Origin: Ancylobacter sonchi
GTDB taxonomy: Bacteria > Pseudomonadota > Alphaproteobacteria > Rhizobiales > Xanthobacteraceae
Assembly (NCBI RefSeq): GCF_018390695.1
Contig: NZ_JAHBGF010000020.1
Span: 434,001-498,000, forward strand
Direction: 5' to 3'
Length of the DNA stretch: 64,000 nucleotides
The notes beneath the pieces were generated by a model, which was not told where the DNA came from, did not search any database, and saw only the letters and a program-made list of their open reading frames with translations. Below, one piece after another: positions 36,015-47,088 of this stretch; within the stretch, counting starts at the first letter, position 1, and each line of letters begins with the position of its first letter. Position numbers and translations under genes: made by a program.

Positions 36015-36937
36015 CGGACGGCGTTGTGAGCGACGCGCAGCCCATCCCCTTCGGCATCAACCTGTCCTTCTGCGTGAAGCGCTGGGTGACGCCGGAGCTG
36101 TGGGCGCCGCTGGTGCGCGAGCGCCTCGGCCTCGACCTGGTGCAGTTCTCCTACGACCTCGCCGACCCGATGTGGCCGGACGCCATCATCGACCGCCACG
36201 CCGCCGATCTGCGGCGGCAGGCGCAGGCGAGCGGCGTCACCGTCCACAGCGCCTTCATCGGCCTCGCCCACTACACCTTCAACCAGCTGCTGCATCCCGA
36301 CCGCGACGTGCGCGACTATGCCGAAGAGTGGCTCGGCCGCGCCTACCGCTTCGCGGCGCTGGCCGGCATTCCCCGCGTCGGCGGCCCGCTCGGTGCCATC
36401 CCCGCCCGGCCGGACGGCAGCGAGGCGGAGGCGCTCGACGAAGCCGACTATGACGACCTGATCACCCGCATGCATCGGCTCGGCGCCCGTGCCGCCGCCG
36501 AGGGGTTGAGCGAGCTCTATGTCGAACCGACGCCGATGCGGCGCGAATGGCCGTGGACGGTGGCGCAGGCGCGGCGGATGATGGACGACGTGGCGGACAG
36601 CGCGGTGCCGTGGCGGCTGTGCCCGGATTGGGGGCATGGCACCGTCGAACCGCTCTACGGGCCGGATCACGGCGCGATGGAGCCGTGGTTCCGCGACCTC
36701 GCCGACGTGATCACCGCCGTGCACATCCAGCAGACCGACTTCCTCCTCGACCGCCACTGGGACTTCACCGTGCCAGGCAAGGTCGATCCTGTGGATGCCG
36801 TGGCGCTGCTGCGTCGAACCGGCATCGCCCCGGCCCCGGTCTTCCTCGAGGTGTTCTATGCCTTCGAGCAGGATAGCGGGTCGATCCTGAACGCGCTCGA
36901 GGCCACCTCGGCGCGGCTCAGGCAGGCCTTTGCCTGA
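36011..36937 (+). CDS. TIM-barrel sugar phosphate isomerase/epimerase (EryC-like)
   Basis: A 308-aa member of the xylose-isomerase-like TIM barrel family. Probable metal ligands are the glutamate in Y-V-E-P-T, the Asp and His in C-P-D-W-G-H-G, the histidine in V-H-I-Q-Q-T-D and the glutamate in F-L-E-V-F-Y. The GTG start at 36011 gives a GTGA overlap; another GTG lies 5 codons on. EryC-type members isomerise erythrulose phosphates in tetritol pathways. In a pentitol operon it may epimerise ribulose or xylulose phosphate. Which sugar it uses is not visible. Confidence 0.82.
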   Translation: MTDGVVSDAQPIPFGINLSFCVKRWVTPELWAPLVRERLGLDLVQFSYDLADPMWPDAIIDRHAADLRRQAQASGVTVHSAFIGLAHYTFNQLLHPDRDVRDYAEEWLGRAYRFAALAGIPRVGGPLGAIPARPDGSEAEALDEADYDDLITRMHRLGARAAAEGLSELYVEPTPMRREWPWTVAQARRMMDDVADSAVPWRLCPDWGHGTVEPLYGPDHGAMEPWFRDLADVITAVHIQQTDFLLDRHWDFTVPGKVDPVDAVALLRRTGIAPAPVFLEVFYAFEQDSGSILNALEATSARLRQAFA

Positions 36938-36947
36938 GGGGGACGGG

Positions 36948-37922
36948 ATGAACGGCGGCGGACGCGAGCGCGGCAGGCTGGTGGGGGCTCAGGAGATCGA
37001 GGCGGCGCAGATCCGCGCCCGCGTCGCCTGGCTGTACTTCATCGGCGGCCTGACGCAGCAGGACATCGCCGACCAGCTCGGGCTCACCCGCCTGCGCATC
37101 AACAAGATCCTCGGCCAGGTGCGCTCCGACGGCTCGGTCTTCATCGACATCCGCCTGCCAATGGCGGAATGCGTCGAGGCCGAGCAGCGGCTGAAGGAGA
37201 AATACGGGCTCGAGGACGCCACCGTGGTGCCGAGCCTGCCGGCCGAGGCCGAGCAGCAGCGCGTCATCGGCGAGGCCGCCGGCGCGCTGCTCGACGGGCT
37301 GTTCGAGAACGGCATGGGGCTCGGCGTCGGCTGGGGCAAGACGCTGGCCGCCGGCCTCAAGCGCGTCACCGTGCGGCCGATGCCGCAGAGCTGGGTGACC
37401 TCGGTGATGGGCGGGCTCACCCGCGGCTCCGGCGCGTCCACCTTCGAGGTGGCGACCGGCTATGCGCGGTCGATCTCGGCCGAGTGCTACTATCTCGCCG
37501 CGCCGCTGTATTTCCCGACGCCGGAAAGCCGCACCATGCTGCTGTCGCATCACGGCATCAGCGAGACCATGCGCCGGGCCCGCACGGTGGACGTGGCGCT
37601 GCTGTCCTGCGGCGACATGACGACCCGCTCGCTGCTGGTGCAGACGCAGACCGTCTCGGAGAACCTGGCGAGCCTCGCCGCCGCCGGTGCCGTCGGCGAC
37701 CTGCTCGGCGTGTTCCTCGATGCCGACGGCCGGCCGGTCGACCACCCGCTCAACGAGCGCGTGCTGTCGCTGGCGCCGCACGAACTGAGCCCGGTGCGCC
37801 ATTCGATCCTGGCGTCGGGCGGTCTCTACAAGGTGCCGATCGTCCGGGCGATCCTCCGGGCGGGATATGTGACGCGACTGGTGACCGACGAGCGCTGCGC
37901 GAGCGCGCTGCTGGAGAGCTGA
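36948..37922 (+). CDS. SorC-family transcriptional regulator (EryD/SmoC-like)
   Basis: A 324-aa regulator. The N-terminal helix-turn-helix includes [22 protein letters not shown] near residues 25-50. The rest is the sugar-phosphate-binding SorC domain with [10 protein letters not shown] near residue 125. A GAGGGGG ribosome site lies just before the start at 36948. SorC proteins sense phosphorylated sugars, so the kinase product made by this operon is a likely effector. A possible operator is the dyad at 31941-31956. Confidence 0.9.
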   Translation: MNGGGRERGRLVGAQEIEAAQIRARVAWLYFIGGLTQQDIADQLGLTRLRINKILGQVRSDGSVFIDIRLPMAECVEAEQRLKEKYGLEDATVVPSLPAEAEQQRVIGEAAGALLDGLFENGMGLGVGWGKTLAAGLKRVTVRPMPQSWVTSVMGGLTRGSGASTFEVATGYARSISAECYYLAAPLYFPTPESRTMLLSHHGISETMRRARTVDVALLSCGDMTTRSLLVQTQTVSENLASLAAAGAVGDLLGVFLDADGRPVDHPLNERVLSLAPHELSPVRHSILASGGLYKVPIVRAILRAGYVTRLVTDERCASALLES

Positions 37923-37974
37923 TGGACGGCGGCCCGTCATGCCCGGGCCGGGCCCTATCTGGAGTTTTGAGCCG

Positions 37975-39057
<1,083 letters not shown>

Positions 39058-39095
39058 GAGCCCGCCGACGACGGCAACCCCAGCAGGAAAAGCCC

Positions 39096-40136
39096 ATGGT
39101 GCAGGCACTGGTTCTCGAAAAGAAGGGCGAGCTATCCCTTCGCGACATCGACCTCCCGCAAGAGGTCGGCCCCGATGACGTGAAGATCGCCATCGACACG
39201 GTCGGCGTCTGCGGCAGCGACGTCCATTACTACACCCACGGCGCCATCGGCTCCTTCGTGGTGCGCGAGCCGATGGTGCTCGGCCATGAGGCGGCCGGCA
39301 CCATCATCGCGGTCGGCGCCCATGTGAAGAACCTCAAGGTCGGCGACCGGGTCTGCATGGAGCCGGGTGTTCCCAATATGAACTCCCGCGCGACCAAGCT
39401 CGGCATCTACAATGTCGATCCCGACGTGCGCTTCTGGGCGACGCCGCCGATCCATGGCGTGCTGACCCCCGAGGTCGTGCATCCCGCTGCCTTCACCTAC
39501 AAGCTGCCCGACAACGTCTCCTTCGCCGAGGGAGCGATGGTCGAGCCCTTCGCGGTCGGCCTGCAGGCGGCGACGCGGGCGCGCATCACCCCCGGCGACG
39601 TGGCGGTGGTGATCGGCTGCGGCCCGATCGGCATCATGACGGCGCTGGCTGCGCTCGCCGGCGGCTGCGCCCGGGTCTACATCTCCGATCTCTCGGCGCC
39701 GAAGCTGGCCATTGCCGGCCAATATGCCGGCATCCATCCGGTGAACATCACCGAGCGCAAGCTCGCCGACGTGATCGCCGAGGAGACCGAGGGCTGGGGC
39801 GCCGACGTGGTGTTCGAGGCCAGCGGGTCGCCGCGCGCCTATGAGGGCATCTTCGACATCGTGCGTCCCGGCGGCACGCTGGTGCTGATCGGCATGCCGG
39901 TCGAGCCGACCAAGTTCGACGTCGCGGCGGCGATCATCAAGGAAGCGCGCGTCGAGACCGTGTTCCGCTACGCCAATAATTTCGACCGCGCGGTCAACCT
40001 CATCGCCTCCGGCAAGGTCGACCTTAAGCCGCTGATCTCCGAGACCTTCGACTTCGCCCGCAGCATCGAGGCCTTCGACCGCGCGGCCAAGGGCCTGCCG
40101 GACGACGTGAAGCTGCAGATCAAGCTGCGCGGCTGA
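39096..40136 (+). CDS. Zinc-dependent polyol dehydrogenase (xylitol dehydrogenase / D-xylulose reductase type)
   Basis: A 346-aa medium-chain dehydrogenase. Catalytic zinc is bound by the cysteine in V-C-G-S-D-V-H-Y-Y and the pair in L-G-H-E-A-A. The NAD site is [10 protein letters not shown]. The lobe loop that normally holds four structural-zinc cysteines here reads [14 protein letters not shown] and has none, as in a known xylitol/sorbitol dehydrogenase subgroup. It would oxidise xylitol to D-xylulose, or a related pentitol. A GC hairpin follows it at 40157-40183. Confidence 0.87.
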   Translation: MVQALVLEKKGELSLRDIDLPQEVGPDDVKIAIDTVGVCGSDVHYYTHGAIGSFVVREPMVLGHEAAGTIIAVGAHVKNLKVGDRVCMEPGVPNMNSRATKLGIYNVDPDVRFWATPPIHGVLTPEVVHPAAFTYKLPDNVSFAEGAMVEPFAVGLQAATRARITPGDVAVVIGCGPIGIMTALAALAGGCARVYISDLSAPKLAIAGQYAGIHPVNITERKLADVIAEETEGWGADVVFEASGSPRAYEGIFDIVRPGGTLVLIGMPVEPTKFDVAAAIIKEARVETVFRYANNFDRAVNLIASGKVDLKPLISETFDFARSIEAFDRAAKGLPDDVKLQIKLRG

Positions 40137-40156
40137 GCCGCCGGCGCGCCTCATTC

Positions 40157-40183
40157 GGCCCGGCCGCCCCGCGCGGCCGGGCC
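40157..40183 (+). terminator. GC-rich hairpin after the polyol dehydrogenase gene
   Basis: GGCCCGGCCG (40157-40166) and CGGCCGGGCC (40174-40183) pair perfectly over a seven-base loop. TTGTCCATTTT follows, so it is a weak terminator or attenuator before the ribitol dehydrogenase gene. Confidence 0.5.
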
Positions 40184-40214
40184 TTGTCCATTTTCGAAGG
40201 AATCGGGGACTGAC

Positions 40215-40943
40215 ATGGGAAGCAGGCTTCAGGGCAAGGTTGCGGCCATCACCGGCGCGGCATCGGGCATCGGCCTCGAATGCGCCCGCGCGATGCTGGA
40301 GGAGGGGGCCACCGTCGCCCTTGTCGACCGCGCCGCCGACGCGCTCGAATCCATCTGCGCCGAGCTCGGCCCGAAGGCCGTGCCGGTGGTGGTCGACCTC
40401 CTGGATCCGGCGAGCGTCGCCACCATGCTGCCGCAGATCCTCGACAGCTGCGGCCCGCTCGACATCTTCCACGCCAATGCCGGCGCCTATATCGGCGGCA
40501 ACGTGGTCGAGGGCGACCCGAACGTGTGGGACCGGGTGCTGAACCTCAACGTCAACGCCGCCTTCCGCACCGTGCAGGCGGTGCTGCCGCATATGGTCGA
40601 GCGCAAGACCGGCGACGTCATCTTCACCTCGTCGATCGCCGGCGTGGTGCCGGTGGTGTGGGAGCCGGTCTACACCGCCTCGAAATTCGCCGTGCAGGCC
40701 TTCGTCCACACCGTGCGCCGGCAGGTGGCGCCGCGGGGTGTCCGGGTCGGCGCGGTGCTGCCCGGCCCGGTGGTCACCGCCCTCATCAAGGACTGGCCGC
40801 AGGCCAAGCTCGACGAGGCGCTTGCCTCGGGTGCCCTCATGGAGGCAAAGGAGGTGGCGGACTGCGTCATCTTCATGCTGACCCGTCCGCGTAATGTCAC
40901 CGTGCGTGACCTGGTGATCCTGCCGAACGGAACGGACCTCTGA
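40215..40943 (+). CDS. rbtD: Ribitol 2-dehydrogenase (SDR)
   Basis: A 242-aa short-chain dehydrogenase. The NAD motif is T-G-A-A-S-G-I-G at residues 13-20 and the catalytic pair is Y153/K157 in Y-T-A-S-K. From memory it matches Klebsiella ribitol dehydrogenase over long runs, including [18 protein letters not shown] and L-P-G-P-V-V-T-A-L. It oxidises ribitol to D-ribulose with NAD. The next gene, 2 bp away, encodes an FGGY kinase that would phosphorylate D-ribulose. This is the most specific functional call in the operon. Confidence 0.92.
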   Translation: MGSRLQGKVAAITGAASGIGLECARAMLEEGATVALVDRAADALESICAELGPKAVPVVVDLLDPASVATMLPQILDSCGPLDIFHANAGAYIGGNVVEGDPNVWDRVLNLNVNAAFRTVQAVLPHMVERKTGDVIFTSSIAGVVPVVWEPVYTASKFAVQAFVHTVRRQVAPRGVRVGAVLPGPVVTALIKDWPQAKLDEALASGALMEAKEVADCVIFMLTRPRNVTVRDLVILPNGTDL

Positions 40944-40945
40944 CC

Positions 40946-42550
40946 ATGGGCGGATGCTTCGCTGGAATCGATGTCGGCACCGGCAGCGTGCGCGCCGGCA
41001 TTTTCGATGCCGACGGCCGGCAATTGGCGGTAGCCAAGCGGGACATCCGCATCTGGAAGGAACATGGCGACATCGTCGAGCAGTCCAGCGACGACATCTG
41101 GGCCTGCGTCTGCGCCAGCGTGAAGGAGGCGGTCGCCCGCGCTGGCATCGCGGCGGCGGATGTCGAGGGCATCGGCTTCGACGCCACCTGCTCGCTGGTG
41201 GTGCTCGGCGCCGAGGGCCGGCCGCTGCCGGTCGGCCGCCACGGCGATGCCGCCCGCAACGTCATCGTGTGGATGGACCACCGCGCCACCGGGCAGGCCG
41301 ACCGCATCAACGCGCTGGGCAGCCCGGTGCTCGACTATGTCGGCGGCATCATCTCGCCGGAGATGGAGACGCCGAAGCTGCTCTGGCTGAGCGAGAAGCT
41401 GCCGGAGAGCTTTAAAGGCGCCTGGCAGTTCTTCGACCTCGCCGACTTCCTCACCTGGAAGGCCAGCGGCAGCCTCGCCCGCTCGGTGTGCACGCTTACC
41501 TGCAAATGGACCTATCTCGCCCATGAGAGGCGCTGGGACGCGGAGTATTTCCGCAAGATCGGCCTCGGCGCGCTGGCCGACGAGGGCTTTTCTCGCATCG
41601 GCACCGAGGTGGTGGCCGCCGGCACGCCCCTCGGCGCCGGCCTCACCGCGCAGGCGGCGGCGGAACTCGGCCTCGCGCCGGGCACGGCGGTCGGCGCCGG
41701 GCTGATCGACGCCCATGCCGGCGGCATCGGCACGGTGGGGGCGCGCGGCGGCGACGGCAATGCGCTGAACCGCATGGCCTATGTGTTCGGCACCTCGGCC
41801 TGCACCCTGCTGACCACCACCGAGCCGGCCTTCGTGCCCGGCGTGTGGGGGCCGTATTTCTCGGCGATGGTGCCGGGCTTCTGGCTCAACGAGGGTGGCC
41901 AGTCGGCGGCCGGCGCCGCCATCGACCGGCTGGTCCGGCTGCACCCGGCGGCCCCGGAGGCGCTGGAACGCGCGAAGGCCGAAGGACAGAATCTCAGCAT
42001 CTGGCTGGCGCATCGCGCCGAGGCGGCCGGCGGCGCGGCGGCGATCGCCGAGCTCGTCGGCACGCTCTACGTGGTGCCCGAGTTCCTGGGCAACCGGGCG
42101 CCCTTCGCCGACCATCTCGCGCGCGGCATCGTCGCCGGCCTTGGCATGGACGACGACCTCGACAGCCTGGTCGGGCTCTACATGGCCGGGATCGCCGGCA
42201 TCGGCTACGGTCTGCGGCAGATCCTCGAGGCGCAGGCGGCCAAGGGCGCCCGCACCGGCACGGTGGTGGTGTCCGGCGGCGCCGGCCAGAGCCCGCTGGT
42301 GCGGCAGGTGCTGGCCGATGCGGCCGGGGTGAGCATCGCCGCGGTGCGCTCCGGCGAGCCGGTGCTGCTGGGGGCGGCGATGCTGGGCGCGGTGGCGGCC
42401 GGGCGCTATGACGGCGTCGAGGCGGCGATGTCGGCCATGTCGGAGATCGAGGCGGAATACCCGCCGGACGCGGCGACGGCGGCGTGGCACGCGCGGCGCT
42501 TCCGCGGCTTCGAGGCGCTGCAGGGCGCCTATCGCGCCCTGCGCGACTGA
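40946..42550 (+). CDS. FGGY-family pentulose kinase, probably D-ribulokinase
   Basis: A 534-aa sugar kinase of the FGGY family. The first domain opens with G-I-D-V-G-T-G-S-V-R-A-G, and the probable base is the aspartate in G-L-I-D-A-H-A-G-G. The second domain has V-F-G-T-S-A-C and S-G-G-A-G-Q-S-P. The length and F-D-A-T-C-S-L-V pattern match the D-ribulokinase/FGGY subgroup. It would turn D-ribulose made by the ribitol dehydrogenase into D-ribulose-5-phosphate for the pentose phosphate pathway. D-xylulose from the other dehydrogenase could be a second substrate or need another kinase. Confidence 0.87.
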   Translation: MGGCFAGIDVGTGSVRAGIFDADGRQLAVAKRDIRIWKEHGDIVEQSSDDIWACVCASVKEAVARAGIAAADVEGIGFDATCSLVVLGAEGRPLPVGRHGDAARNVIVWMDHRATGQADRINALGSPVLDYVGGIISPEMETPKLLWLSEKLPESFKGAWQFFDLADFLTWKASGSLARSVCTLTCKWTYLAHERRWDAEYFRKIGLGALADEGFSRIGTEVVAAGTPLGAGLTAQAAAELGLAPGTAVGAGLIDAHAGGIGTVGARGGDGNALNRMAYVFGTSACTLLTTTEPAFVPGVWGPYFSAMVPGFWLNEGGQSAAGAAIDRLVRLHPAAPEALERAKAEGQNLSIWLAHRAEAAGGAAAIAELVGTLYVVPEFLGNRAPFADHLARGIVAGLGMDDDLDSLVGLYMAGIAGIGYGLRQILEAQAAKGARTGTVVVSGGAGQSPLVRQVLADAAGVSIAAVRSGEPVLLGAAMLGAVAAGRYDGVEAAMSAMSEIEAEYPPDAATAAWHARRFRGFEALQGAYRALRD

Positions 42551-42644
42551 CCCCGGACCGGCCGGCGGCTTCCCCCGCCGGGCACGATCCTTGCTGCGCG
42601 GCGCTGCGTGCTTGAGAAGCTGCGTGCCTGAGGAGGAGACTGCC

Positions 42645-44102
42645 GTGTCCATCGTCATCAAGGGCGGCACCGTCGTCGCCGCCGACCGCTCCTACGAGGC
42701 GGATGTCCGGATCGAGGGCGAGACCATCGCCGCCATCGGGCCGGGGCTTTCCGGCGATACCGTGCTGGACGCCTCCGGCACCTATGTGATGCCCGGCGGC
42801 ATCGACCCGCACACCCATCTCGAAATGCCGTTCATGGGGACCACGGCGGCGGAGACCTGGGAGAGCGGCACCTTCGCCGGGCTGGCCGGCGGCACCACCA
42901 TGGTGGTCGACTTCGTCATTCCAGACAGCGAGAACCTGATCGGCGCCCTCGACGCCTGGGAGGCGCGCGCCAGCCGCCAGGCCAGCGCCGACTATTCCTT
43001 CCACATGTGCGTCACCGGCTGGTCGCAGCCGATCTTCGACGCGATGGAAGCGGTGGTGGCGCGCGGGGTGAACAGCTTCAAGCACTTCATGGCCTATAAG
43101 GGCGCGCTGATGGTCGACGACGACCAGATGTTCGCCTCGTTCCAGCGCTGCGCCGCGCTCGGCGCGCTGCCGCTGGTGCATGCCGAGAATGGCGACATCG
43201 TCGCCGCGCTCCAGCAGAAATACCTCGCCGAGGGCATTCGCGGCCCGGAGGCGCACGCCTTTTCCCGCCCGCCGGAGGTGGAGGGCGAGGCGGTGAACCG
43301 CGCCATCATGATCGCCGATGCCGCCGGGGTACCGGTCTATATCGTGCACGTGTCCTGCGAGCAGGCGCATGAGGCGATCCGCCGGGCGCGGCAGAAGGGC
43401 ATGCGGGTCTATGGCGAGCCGCTGATCCAGCATCTCACGCTCGACGAGAGCGTCTACCGGCACCCGGACTGGGACTATGCGGCGCAGAGGGTGATGTCGC
43501 CGCCCTTCCGGGACAAGGCGCATCAGGACAGCCTGTGGGCCGGGCTGTCGGCCGGCTCGCTGCAGGTGGTGGCGACCGACCATTGCGCCTTCACCAGCGT
43601 GCAGAAGCGCATGGGGCTCGACGACTTCACCCGCATTCCCAACGGCACCGGCGGGCTGGAGGACCGGATGCCGGTGCTGTGGACGCGCGGCGTCGAGACC
43701 GGCCGGCTGACGCCGAACGAATTCGTCGCCGTCACCTCGACCAATATCGCCCGCATCCTCAACCTCTATCCGAGGAAGGGCGCCATCGTGCCCGGCGCGG
43801 ATGCCGATATCGTGGTCTGGGACCCCAAGGCGGCCAAGACGATCCGCGCGGGAACGCAGGCCTCGATCATCGACTACAACGTGTTCGAGGGCGTCGAGGT
43901 GCGTGGCCTGCCGCGCTTCACCCTGTCGCGCGGCGAGGTGGTGTTCTCGCAAGGCCGCAACGATACGCCGCGTCCGGGGCGCGGGCGCTTCGTGCCGCGC
44001 CCGGCCTTCCCGGCGCCGAACCGGGCGCTGTCGACGTGGAAGGCGCTGGTCGCCCCGCGCGCCGTCGAGCGCGACCCGGCGCGGATGCCCATCGGCGTGT
44101 GA
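42645..44102 (+). CDS. hydA: Dihydropyrimidinase / D-hydantoinase
   Basis: A 485-aa cyclic amidohydrolase. The dinuclear metal site is complete: H56-T-H58, the carboxylated lysine K152 in F-M-A-Y-K-G, His in L-V-H-A-E-N-G-D and in I-V-H-V-S-C, and D312 in A-T-D-H-C-A-F. The GTG start at 42645 follows AGGAGGAG. It hydrolyses dihydropyrimidines or 5-substituted hydantoins to the N-carbamoyl acid. No carbamoylase, dihydropyrimidine dehydrogenase or transporter lies next to it, so its pathway cannot be read from context. It follows the kinase gene by 94 bp and may be a separate unit. Confidence 0.92.
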   Translation: MSIVIKGGTVVAADRSYEADVRIEGETIAAIGPGLSGDTVLDASGTYVMPGGIDPHTHLEMPFMGTTAAETWESGTFAGLAGGTTMVVDFVIPDSENLIGALDAWEARASRQASADYSFHMCVTGWSQPIFDAMEAVVARGVNSFKHFMAYKGALMVDDDQMFASFQRCAALGALPLVHAENGDIVAALQQKYLAEGIRGPEAHAFSRPPEVEGEAVNRAIMIADAAGVPVYIVHVSCEQAHEAIRRARQKGMRVYGEPLIQHLTLDESVYRHPDWDYAAQRVMSPPFRDKAHQDSLWAGLSAGSLQVVATDHCAFTSVQKRMGLDDFTRIPNGTGGLEDRMPVLWTRGVETGRLTPNEFVAVTSTNIARILNLYPRKGAIVPGADADIVVWDPKAAKTIRAGTQASIIDYNVFEGVEVRGLPRFTLSRGEVVFSQGRNDTPRPGRGRFVPRPAFPAPNRALSTWKALVAPRAVERDPARMPIGV

Positions 44103-44159
44103 GCCCGTGCCGGGCCGAGGGCGGCCCTCTGGTGGCCTCCGGGCGGCGAGCGGCCTTTC

Positions 44160-46127
44160 TCAGCTGCGTTGCGGGCCGCCGCGCTGCAACAGCCAGAGCA
44201 GATAGGGCACGCCGACCAGCGCGGCGAACAGCCCGGTCGGCACCTGATAGGGAAACACCAGCAGGCGGGCGAGCCAGTCGGCGAGGATCAGCAGCGCCGC
44301 GCCGAGGACCAGCGCCGCCGCCAGCTGGTGGCGGGCATGGGTGAAGCCGCTCAGCCGCGCGAGATGTGGCGCCATCAGGCCGACGAGGCTCAGCGGGCCG
44401 ACCACGAAGGAGGCCATGGCGGTCAGCAGCGCCGCCATCACCGCCAGCACGAGGCGGGCGCGCGGCACTGGCAGGCCGAGGCCACGGCTCGCCGTGCCGC
44501 CTAGCGGCAGCAGCGTCATCCAGCGCGTCAGCGCGAACAGCGGCGTCACCAGCAGCGCGGCGGCGGCGACGGCGATCCAGGCCTCGAACGGGCCGACGCG
44601 ATTGGTCGAGCCGGACATCCACACCAGCAGCGCATAGGCGGTCATGCCGCCGCTGGCCAGCACGATGGAGATCAGCGCCATCGAGAAGGCGCCGCAGGCG
44701 ATGCCGGCCAGCAGCAGTCGCTCCGGCCCGAAGCCGGAGCGCGCCGCGACCGCCAGCATCACCAGCAGCGCCGCCAGCGCGCCGGCGCCCATGCCGGCGA
44801 GCAAGGCCGGTCCGCTCACGGCGCCCAGGAGCAGCAGCGCCGCCAGCCCGACCCCGCCGCCCGCGCTGACCCCGAGCACCTCGGGGCTCGCCATCGGATT
44901 GGCGGTCAGGCGCTGCAGGACCAGCCCGGCCGCTGCCAGCATCATGCCGGCGCCGCCGGCCGCCACCAGGCGCGGCCCGCGCAGCGGCAGCAGCTCGAGG
45001 AAGGCGGCGCCGGTGGCGAGATGGAAGCCGTCGGCGGTACGGCCGAGGGTCAGCGCCAGCAGGGCCAGCACCAGCGTACCGGCCGCCAGCCCGCCAAGGG
45101 CGAGGACGGGCCGGCGCAATCGGCGTCCGCTCGCGTGTTGCGGGGCCGGCCGCCCCGCCGCATGGACGCGCGGCAGCAGCCAGAGCAGCAACGGCCCGCC
45201 GAGCAGGGCGGTGGCCGCGCCGGTCGGGGCGAGGTCGCGGCCGCCGCTGCCCGCCAACTGCACCAGGCTGTCGGTCAGCGAGAGCAGCAGCGCCCCCGCG
45301 AGCGGCGCCATCATGAGGATCTGCCGCGAGGTGCGGGCGCCGGCGAGGCGGGCGAAGGCCGGCGCCGCCAGCCCGACGAAGCCGATGATGCCGACCTCGG
45401 CGGTCACCGTCGCCGCCAGCCAGACCGCGACGGCGATCGCTGCCAGCCGCGTCGCCGCCACGCCGAGGCCGAGGCTGCGGGCGCCGGCGTCGTCGAGCCC
45501 GAGCAGCGCCAGCGGCCGCGCCAGCAGCAGCGCCGCGAGGAGGCCGGCCGCCAGCCGCGTGCCGAGGCTCGCCGCGCTATCCCAGCCCTGCTGGTCGAGC
45601 GCGCCGGCCCCCCAGATGAACAGCGACAGCACATAGTCGCCCCGGGCGAGGATCAGCGTGGCGCTTACCGCCCCGGCGAGCAGCGAGATCATCATCCCCG
45701 ACAGCACGACGGTGACCGGGTCGAAGCCGCGCCGCCAGCACAGCGCCAGCACCAGCCCCGCCGCGCCGGCGCCGCCGGCCAGCGCCACGCCTTCGCGGCC
45801 CGCCGCGATCAGCCCCGGCGCGAAGGCGAGGCCGAGCGTGAGCGCCAGCTGGGCGCCGGCGGCGATGCCGAGCGTCGACGGGTCGGCGATCGGGTTGCGC
45901 AGCACCCGTTGCAGCAGCGCTCCGGACAGTCCCAGCGCCGCCCCGGCCAGCAGGGCGACGGCGGCGCGCGGCAGCGTGACCTGCCACAGCATCACCGCCT
46001 CGAGGCCGGGCACCACCGGGCGCGTCGCCACCGTGGCGGCGGCCACCGCCAGCACGGCGAGCGCGATGAGGGTCGGGGTAAGCGGGGTGGGAGCCGGGGC
46101 GAGCCGGCCGGCGGTCGCGTCACCCAC
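44160..46127 (-). CDS. fhuB: Siderophore ABC permease, fused double-length (FhuB type)
   Basis: A 655-aa inner-membrane protein of two fused BtuC/FecCD-type halves, each with about ten membrane segments. Each half has a family segment: L-P-R-A-A-V-A-L-L-A-G-A-A-L-G-L-S-G with R-N-P-I-A-D-P in the first, and A-G-L-V-L-Q-R-L-T-A-N-P-M-A-S-P in the second. The fusion is typical of FhuB. It overlaps the FhuD-like gene by 8 bp. The cognate ATPase (FhuC) is not encoded here; the gene downstream converges from the other strand. Confidence 0.93.
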   Translation of the reverse strand: MGDATAGRLAPAPTPLTPTLIALAVLAVAAATVATRPVVPGLEAVMLWQVTLPRAAVALLAGAALGLSGALLQRVLRNPIADPSTLGIAAGAQLALTLGLAFAPGLIAAGREGVALAGGAGAAGLVLALCWRRGFDPVTVVLSGMMISLLAGAVSATLILARGDYVLSLFIWGAGALDQQGWDSAASLGTRLAAGLLAALLLARPLALLGLDDAGARSLGLGVAATRLAAIAVAVWLAATVTAEVGIIGFVGLAAPAFARLAGARTSRQILMMAPLAGALLLSLTDSLVQLAGSGGRDLAPTGAATALLGGPLLLWLLPRVHAAGRPAPQHASGRRLRRPVLALGGLAAGTLVLALLALTLGRTADGFHLATGAAFLELLPLRGPRLVAAGGAGMMLAAAGLVLQRLTANPMASPEVLGVSAGGGVGLAALLLLGAVSGPALLAGMGAGALAALLVMLAVAARSGFGPERLLLAGIACGAFSMALISIVLASGGMTAYALLVWMSGSTNRVGPFEAWIAVAAAALLVTPLFALTRWMTLLPLGGTASRGLGLPVPRARLVLAVMAALLTAMASFVVGPLSLVGLMAPHLARLSGFTHARHQLAAALVLGAALLILADWLARLLVFPYQVPTGLFAALVGVPYLLWLLQRGGPQRS

Positions 46128-47058
46128 CGCCGACCGTCCTTGCCCGCTCCAGCGCCTCGGTGAGCAGCCGCGCGAAGCGCAGCGCCGAGGGCAGGGCGCC
46201 GAACGGGTCGACCGGATCGAGCCACAGCACCCGTCCCGCCTTCACCGCCGGCAGCGCCTGCCAGAACGGGTTGCGCGCCAGCCCGGTGGCGACGTCGGGC
46301 GGTACCGGGCCGACGCTGGCGATCCAGGCCTCGCCATGCGGTGCCAAGGCTTCGAGGCCGACCGGCGCGGCGGCGGAATAGCTGGTCGGCCCGTCCCAGC
46401 CATTGGCGAGGCCGATCCGCGGCATCGCCTCGCCGATCATGCTGTCGAAGCCGAATACCCGGACATGGCGGGCATCGCCGAAATTGACCGCCAGCACCGG
46501 CCGGTTGCCGGCGCCCAGCCGGGCGGTCAGCGCCGCGAAGCGCGTCGTCGCGGCGGCGAGGAACGCCTCGGCGCGGCCGGCGAGGTCGAGCCGGGCGGCA
46601 ACCGCGCCGGTCATCTCCACCATCGGCGCATAGGGCGGGCGCCCCGGCTGGTAGAGCGTGAAGCTCTCCACCGGCGCGATGCGGGAAAGCCGCGGCTCCA
46701 GCGCGGCATAGAAGCTGGAATTGAAGATCACGTCCGGCCGCGCCAGCAGCAGCGTCTCGAGATTGGGCAGGCCGCGCAGGCCGAGATCGGCGACGCCGTC
46801 GGGCACCGGTGGCTCGACGGCGATGGCGCGGAACTGCACCAGTTCGGTCGCCGCCACCGGCGGGTGGCCGAGCGCCAGCAGCGTCTCTAAAAGCGCCCAG
46901 TCGAGCGTCGCCGCGCGGCTCGCCGGCGTGCTGGCCGCCCGTGCCGGCATGCTGGAGAGGCCGGCGATCCCGCTCGCCAGCCCGCCGGCGAGCAGCGCGC
47001 GGCGGCTTATGGCCGGCGCGCGGCTCACGCGGCGCTGCCGGGACGGAGGCCGGCACAT
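46120..47058 (-). CDS. fhuD: Siderophore-binding protein (FhuD type, Tat-like signal)
   Basis: A 312-aa ferric-siderophore receptor of the class III binding-protein fold, two lobes joined by a long helix. The N-terminus has a twin-arginine pattern S-R-R-A-L-L-A-G-G (Arg 19-20) before a hydrophobic stretch ending in A-R-A-A, so export by Tat is likely. Later F-G-F-D-S-M-I-G-E-A and P-A-V-K-A-G-R-V-L-W-L are family segments. It would deliver ferric hydroxamate from the TonB receptor to the fused permease. Confidence 0.9.
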   Translation of the reverse strand: MCRPPSRQRRVSRAPAISRRALLAGGLASGIAGLSSMPARAASTPASRAATLDWALLETLLALGHPPVAATELVQFRAIAVEPPVPDGVADLGLRGLPNLETLLLARPDVIFNSSFYAALEPRLSRIAPVESFTLYQPGRPPYAPMVEMTGAVAARLDLAGRAEAFLAAATTRFAALTARLGAGNRPVLAVNFGDARHVRVFGFDSMIGEAMPRIGLANGWDGPTSYSAAAPVGLEALAPHGEAWIASVGPVPPDVATGLARNPFWQALPAVKAGRVLWLDPVDPFGALPSALRFARLLTEALERARTVGGG

Positions 47059-47088
47059 GGTGGCAGGGCGGGCATCAGCAGCGCGAGC